From assembly GCF_000332175.1 (NCBI RefSeq), contig NZ_KB235914.1:1185966-1249965 (forward strand): a DNA stretch of 64,000 nt, given 5' to 3'. Made by a program: the position numbers and the translations under genes. The notes beneath the pieces were generated by a model, which ran no database searches, was not told the origin of the DNA, and was given only the letters and a program-made list of their open reading frames with translations. Shown in pieces: positions 60,835-64,000 of the stretch (position 1 is its first letter; each line of letters opens with the position of its first letter). This DNA comes from Pseudanabaena sp. PCC 6802. Its GTDB lineage: Bacteria > Cyanobacteriota > Cyanobacteriia > Pseudanabaenales > Pseudanabaenaceae.

Positions 60835-62835
60835 ATGGTAGCGACTTTAACATCTCCTCTGGTATTTCCTCTGGCTGCTGTCGTAGGACAGGAGGCAATT
60901 AAAACGGCTTTGTTACTGGCGGCGGTAGATCCGGGACTGGGGGGCGTGGCGATCGCGGGACGTAGGGGTACGGCTAAGTCGGTGCTGGCACGGGGACTGC
61001 ACGCACTCCTGCCGCCAATTGAAGTCGTAGTTGGCTCGTTCAGTAACTGCGATCCGACCAAACCGGAAACTTGGGAAGATAATTTGAGCGATCGCCTGGG
61101 CGATCGTGACATGGAAACCAAGGTTATTCCCGCGCCATTCGTGCAAATTCCGCTGGGAGTGACCGAAGATCGCCTGCTGGGTTCTGTGGATGTGAGCAAG
61201 TCGGTGCAGCAGGGAGAGACGGTATTTCAGCCTGGACTATTGGCGGAGGCAAATCGGGGCGTATTGTACGTGGACGAAATTAATCTGCTGGATACGCAGA
61301 TTTCCAACCTGTTATTGTCAACCCTGAGTACGGGCTATAACCAGATCGAGCGTGAAGGTATTAGCTTTCAACATCCCTGCCAGCCATTGCTAATTGCCAC
61401 CTACAATCCCGAAGAAGGCGATATCGGCGCGCATTTACTAGATCGGATTGCGATTACGCTATCGGCGGATGGCGTGTTGGGGCTGGACGAGCGCGTGGAA
61501 GCGGTGGATATGGCGATCGCCTATGCCAACAATCCAGAGGGCTTCCTGTCTCAGTTTGATGAGGATATTGAGAATCTGCGCACGCAAATTATCCTGGCGC
61601 GGGAATGGTTGAAGGACGTGTCTGCCACCGCCGACCAGGTGAAATACCTCGTGAACGAGGCAATCCGTGGTGGCGTGCAGGGACATCGAGCCGAACTATT
61701 TGCCCTGCGCGTGGCGAAAGCCCATGCTGCTATAGATGGTAGAACTAATCTCAATGCCGACGATCTGCGTAAGGCGGTGGAATTGGTAATCGTGCCGCGT
61801 GCCACAATTTTGCAGGAACAGCCGCCAGAGCAACAACCGCAGTCTCCACCACCGCCACCGCCCGAAAATTCCGAGCAGCCCGACGAGCCGCAGGATGAGG
61901 ATGAGGACGAACCGCAAGAAGAGGTAGAACCGCCCAGCCTGCCAGAGGAATTTGTCTTCGATCCCGAGGGCGTAATTCTCGATCCGGAGGTGATGTATTT
62001 CGCCCAGTCGCTCAAGCGTCAGGGTAAGTCCGGCTCGCGCAGCATGGTATTCTCGCAGGAACGGGGTCGATATATCAAGCCAGTGATGCCGCAGGGTAAG
62101 AGCGATCGCATTGCTGTTGATGCCACGTTGCGTGCCTGTGCGCCTTACCAAAAGGCGCGGCGCAGTCGCCATCCCGATCGCAAAGTGATTGTCGAAAATG
62201 TGGATATGCGAGCGAAACGCTTGGCTCGTAAAGCGGGGGCGCTGGTAGTATTCGTAGTGGATGCCTCTGGCTCGATGGCGTTGAATCGGATGCAGTCCGC
62301 CAAGGGTGCAGTGCTGCGCCTTTTGACGGAAGCATATCAAAACCGCGACCAGATTGCTTTGATTCCCTTCCGAGGCGAACGGGCAGAGGTCTTGCTGCCA
62401 CCCACGCGCTCGATTGAAGCGGCGAGGAGGAGATTGGATTTGTTACCCTGTGGAGGTGGTTCGCCCTTGGCACACGGTCTGACGCAGGCGGTTAGAGTGG
62501 GACTCAACGCGCAGCAGTCCGGCGACGTGGGGCAGGTGATGCTGGTAGCAATCACCGACGGGCGCGGTAATATTCCGCTCTCGCGATCGCTAGGCGAACC
62601 AGCCGATCCAAATATCAAACCCGATATCAAAGCAGAGTTGTTGGATATTGCCAAAAAGATTCGGGTGCTAGGCTTATCTCTGTTAGTGATAGATACGGAA
62701 AACAAGTTTGTTTCAACTGGCTTTGCGAAAGAGTTAGCCCAGAATGCTGGCGGCAAATATTATCATCTACCGAAAGCAACTGATGCGGCGATCGCGGCTA
62801 TGACCCGCAACGCGATTAACGACATGCGCAGTTGA
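60835..62835 (+). CDS. chlD: Magnesium-chelatase subunit ChlD
   Basis: Protein of 666 aa from ATG 60835, chosen because family members start shortly before '[13 protein letters not shown]'; an in-frame ATG lies at 60805. The N-terminal AAA domain (~1-330) has '[19 protein letters not shown]' (a degenerate Walker A) and '[12 protein letters not shown]'. A Pro/Glu/Asp-rich linker (~335-375) follows, then a von Willebrand A domain (~475-660) with MIDAS '[20 protein letters not shown]'. With ChlI and ChlH it inserts Mg2+ into protoporphyrin IX, the first step to chlorophyll. ChlI and ChlH genes are not adjacent. Confidence 0.96.
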   Translation: MVATLTSPLVFPLAAVVGQEAIKTALLLAAVDPGLGGVAIAGRRGTAKSVLARGLHALLPPIEVVVGSFSNCDPTKPETWEDNLSDRLGDRDMETKVIPAPFVQIPLGVTEDRLLGSVDVSKSVQQGETVFQPGLLAEANRGVLYVDEINLLDTQISNLLLSTLSTGYNQIEREGISFQHPCQPLLIATYNPEEGDIGAHLLDRIAITLSADGVLGLDERVEAVDMAIAYANNPEGFLSQFDEDIENLRTQIILAREWLKDVSATADQVKYLVNEAIRGGVQGHRAELFALRVAKAHAAIDGRTNLNADDLRKAVELVIVPRATILQEQPPEQQPQSPPPPPPENSEQPDEPQDEDEDEPQEEVEPPSLPEEFVFDPEGVILDPEVMYFAQSLKRQGKSGSRSMVFSQERGRYIKPVMPQGKSDRIAVDATLRACAPYQKARRSRHPDRKVIVENVDMRAKRLARKAGALVVFVVDASGSMALNRMQSAKGAVLRLLTEAYQNRDQIALIPFRGERAEVLLPPTRSIEAARRRLDLLPCGGGSPLAHGLTQAVRVGLNAQQSGDVGQVMLVAITDGRGNIPLSRSLGEPADPNIKPDIKAELLDIAKKIRVLGLSLLVIDTENKFVSTGFAKELAQNAGGKYYHLPKATDAAIAAMTRNAINDMRS

Positions 62836-62893
62836 TGATGAGTAGCAGTGACTAGCTTTTCAGCTTGAGACACTGCTAAAATGCTAAACTTGA

Positions 62894-63259
62894 ATGCGAT
62901 TAGTGTTTCATAATTCTGTGGCTGAAATCTCCAAAGAGGCTATTGGCAAAATTTTAGAATTGATGGGTAGGCTATCAATGTTAATAGATGCAGCTTCATC
63001 TATAGAGTTATCTATTTTTAATAATTATGGTGAAACTGAGGAAATAGTCTACGTGTTAGAGCAACTACAAAACACTAAGGAGAGGGGAATTTCCGCTTAT
63101 TCAAGGCTTTCTACTCTTCTGTTAAAAGTGTCTGAGGTTCAACCATCTGCGCCTATGGTTATGATGGAGATGTTAGCCAAAGCCATGGAGCAAGCCCAGG
63201 CTACTGTTGACGCTGGAGAAGCAACTGTTAGAGAAGCAAGAAATGATTGGAGTATGTAA
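62894..63259 (+). CDS. Small helical protein, unknown function
   Basis: Protein of 121 aa, mostly helical ('AIGKILELMGRLSMLIDAA', 'MVMMEMLAKAMEQAQATVDAGEATVREARNDW'). No known motif, signal or membrane segment. Its TAA shares a base with the next gene's ATG (TAATG), so the two are coupled. The AT-richness of this and the following genes differs from chlD, which suggests a horizontally acquired segment. Confidence 0.55.
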   Translation: MRLVFHNSVAEISKEAIGKILELMGRLSMLIDAASSIELSIFNNYGETEEIVYVLEQLQNTKERGISAYSRLSTLLLKVSEVQPSAPMVMMEMLAKAMEQAQATVDAGEATVREARNDWSM

Positions 63260-63450
63260 TGACTACACCTGTTATACCAGATCCTCAAAAAGTTCAGAAA
63301 ACTGTAGTTAAGTTGCAGGAAGTTTGCCAGCAATTTGACGCGCTGAACTTTACACTTGATGAATTAATTGCACAAGTTGATGCAGAAATACAAAATAGCC
63401 CCTTGACGATTTACCATCTTAGGAAAAATCGCGAACCGCAAAGCGCATAG
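63259..63450 (+). CDS. Small protein coupled to the preceding gene, unknown function
   Basis: Sixty-three residues from ATG 63259, which overlaps the preceding stop by one base. Helical: 'VQKTVVKLQEVCQQFDALNFTLDELIAQVDAEI', with a basic tail. No family recognised. The tight coupling suggests a two-protein unit, for instance a toxin-antitoxin or adaptor pair, but no toxin fold can be named. Confidence 0.5.
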   Translation: MTTPVIPDPQKVQKTVVKLQEVCQQFDALNFTLDELIAQVDAEIQNSPLTIYHLRKNREPQSA

Positions 63451-63567
63451 CGCTCGCATGCAATGAAATGGGGGTTTACGCTATGGATTATGGAGTAAAG
63501 ATTGTTGCCGTTCGGTGATGCAAACCGTTCGCTTTATTTCTTGGCGGGTACTGTACTTTACACTTCT

Positions 63568-64000
63568 ATGAACCTTTTGGAAGCACGTAATAAAATTAAC
63601 TCTCTAATGTCAGTATTTGTTACGCAAGTGAAAGGTGCAACAGTAATGGGACAAACGGACATCAATCGAGTTGCGGAAATGATGCTTATTCCATTGTTTG
63701 CGGAGGTGTACGGCTTTAAGGCACTTAAAAACTTGAACACTGATAAGGATAATCACCCAGCAATTGATTTGGGTGATGAAACTGCTAAGGTGTGCGTTCA
63801 AGTCACGTCAACATCTGACATAGAAAAAGTGAAATCTTCTTTACGAAAATTTGTGGAATACAAGTTTTATGAAAAGTACGATCGATTGATCGTTTACATC
63901 CTAACAGAAAAGCAAAAATCATACTCAAGTAAAGCTTTTACGAATATTATTCAAGGGAAATTCAAGTTTGACTCAAAGAAAGATATTCAGGATTCCTCTA
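63568..64000 (+). CDS. SMEK-domain protein, N-terminal part (runs off the window)
   Basis: 144 codons open to the window end without a stop. It matches the pattern of the SMEK domain: 'DINRVAEMMLIPLFAEVYGF', 'LNTDKDNHPAIDLGDETAKVCVQVTSTSDIEKVKSSLRKF' and 'YDRLIVYILTEKQK', where the D, Q-V and K positions look like a restriction-endonuclease-fold active site. SMEK domains are found at the N-terminus of bacterial conflict proteins, often with STAND NTPases. No strong ribosome-binding site is seen. The second domain lies beyond the window. Confidence 0.72.
   Translation, partial: MNLLEARNKINSLMSVFVTQVKGATVMGQTDINRVAEMMLIPLFAEVYGFKALKNLNTDKDNHPAIDLGDETAKVCVQVTSTSDIEKVKSSLRKFVEYKFYEKYDRLIVYILTEKQKSYSSKAFTNIIQGKFKFDSKKDIQDSS

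Overview
The window is chromosomal DNA of a cyanobacterium. The phycobilisome core-membrane linker gene apcE, the magnesium-chelatase D-subunit gene chlD, a cytochrome c6 gene and very frequent GCGATCGC (HIP1-type) octamers all point there. Several families seen here (TPR, CHAT/FHA, DUF928, Uma2, GvpF/L) are typical of larger-genome, probably filamentous or colonial cyanobacteria. I cannot name the species from this sequence.

Layout. 0-10 kb: end of a Ski2-like helicase, a lipoprotein-like family-10 glycosyl hydrolase, a minus-strand run (ABC-2 permease, class V aminotransferase, CPBP protease), a hybrid histidine kinase with an eroded CheB/CheR module, and a small methyltransferase. 10-16 kb: translation factors lepA and infB, divergent. 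16-26 kb: TPR protein, methylenetetrahydrofolate reductase, hsp20 with a likely RNA thermometer, queE-queD, apcE, and groES-groEL under a CIRCE operator. 26-32.8 kb: cell-envelope and transport genes (deacetylase, L,D-transpeptidase, Ca2+/H+ antiporter, DMT exporter), an orphan GvpF/L protein and tRNA-Asn. 32.8-37 kb: a large NACHT NTPase with pentapeptide repeats, cytochrome c6 and a histone H1-like protein. 37-43 kb: one FHA-CHAT gene cut in two by a 1,484-bp insertion sequence with a clean 6-bp target duplication, followed by a DUF928 gene. 43.5-47.5 kb: cobQ, a Septu-like ATPase/HNH pair and a 46-codon small gene. 47.5-51 kb: the ffh-rpsP-khpA-rpsU-cinA cluster. 51-60.6 kb: two tandem TPR-glycosyltransferase paralogues, a Uma2 protein, and an overlapping P-loop ATPase / 1,063-aa TPR pair. 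60.8-64 kb: chlD, two small unknown genes and the start of a SMEK-domain gene that runs off the window.

Housekeeping blocks alternate with short accessory islands. Four islands carry genes of conflict or defence type: the NACHT protein next to tRNA-Asn, the Septu-like pair, the ATPase-TPR pair, and the SMEK gene. Small non-autonomous repeats with TATAGC...GCTATA ends are scattered between genes. One family has three copies, each exactly 113 bp. Two copies of a related family lie at the 3' end of the reductase gene and inside the groES-groEL operon.

The best candidates for something new are the overlapping ATPase/giant-TPR pair (56.1-60.6 kb), the in-frame collapsed CheB-CheR kinase (5.8-9.3 kb), the TATAGC repeat families, and the structured minus-strand leader upstream of the DUF928 gene.
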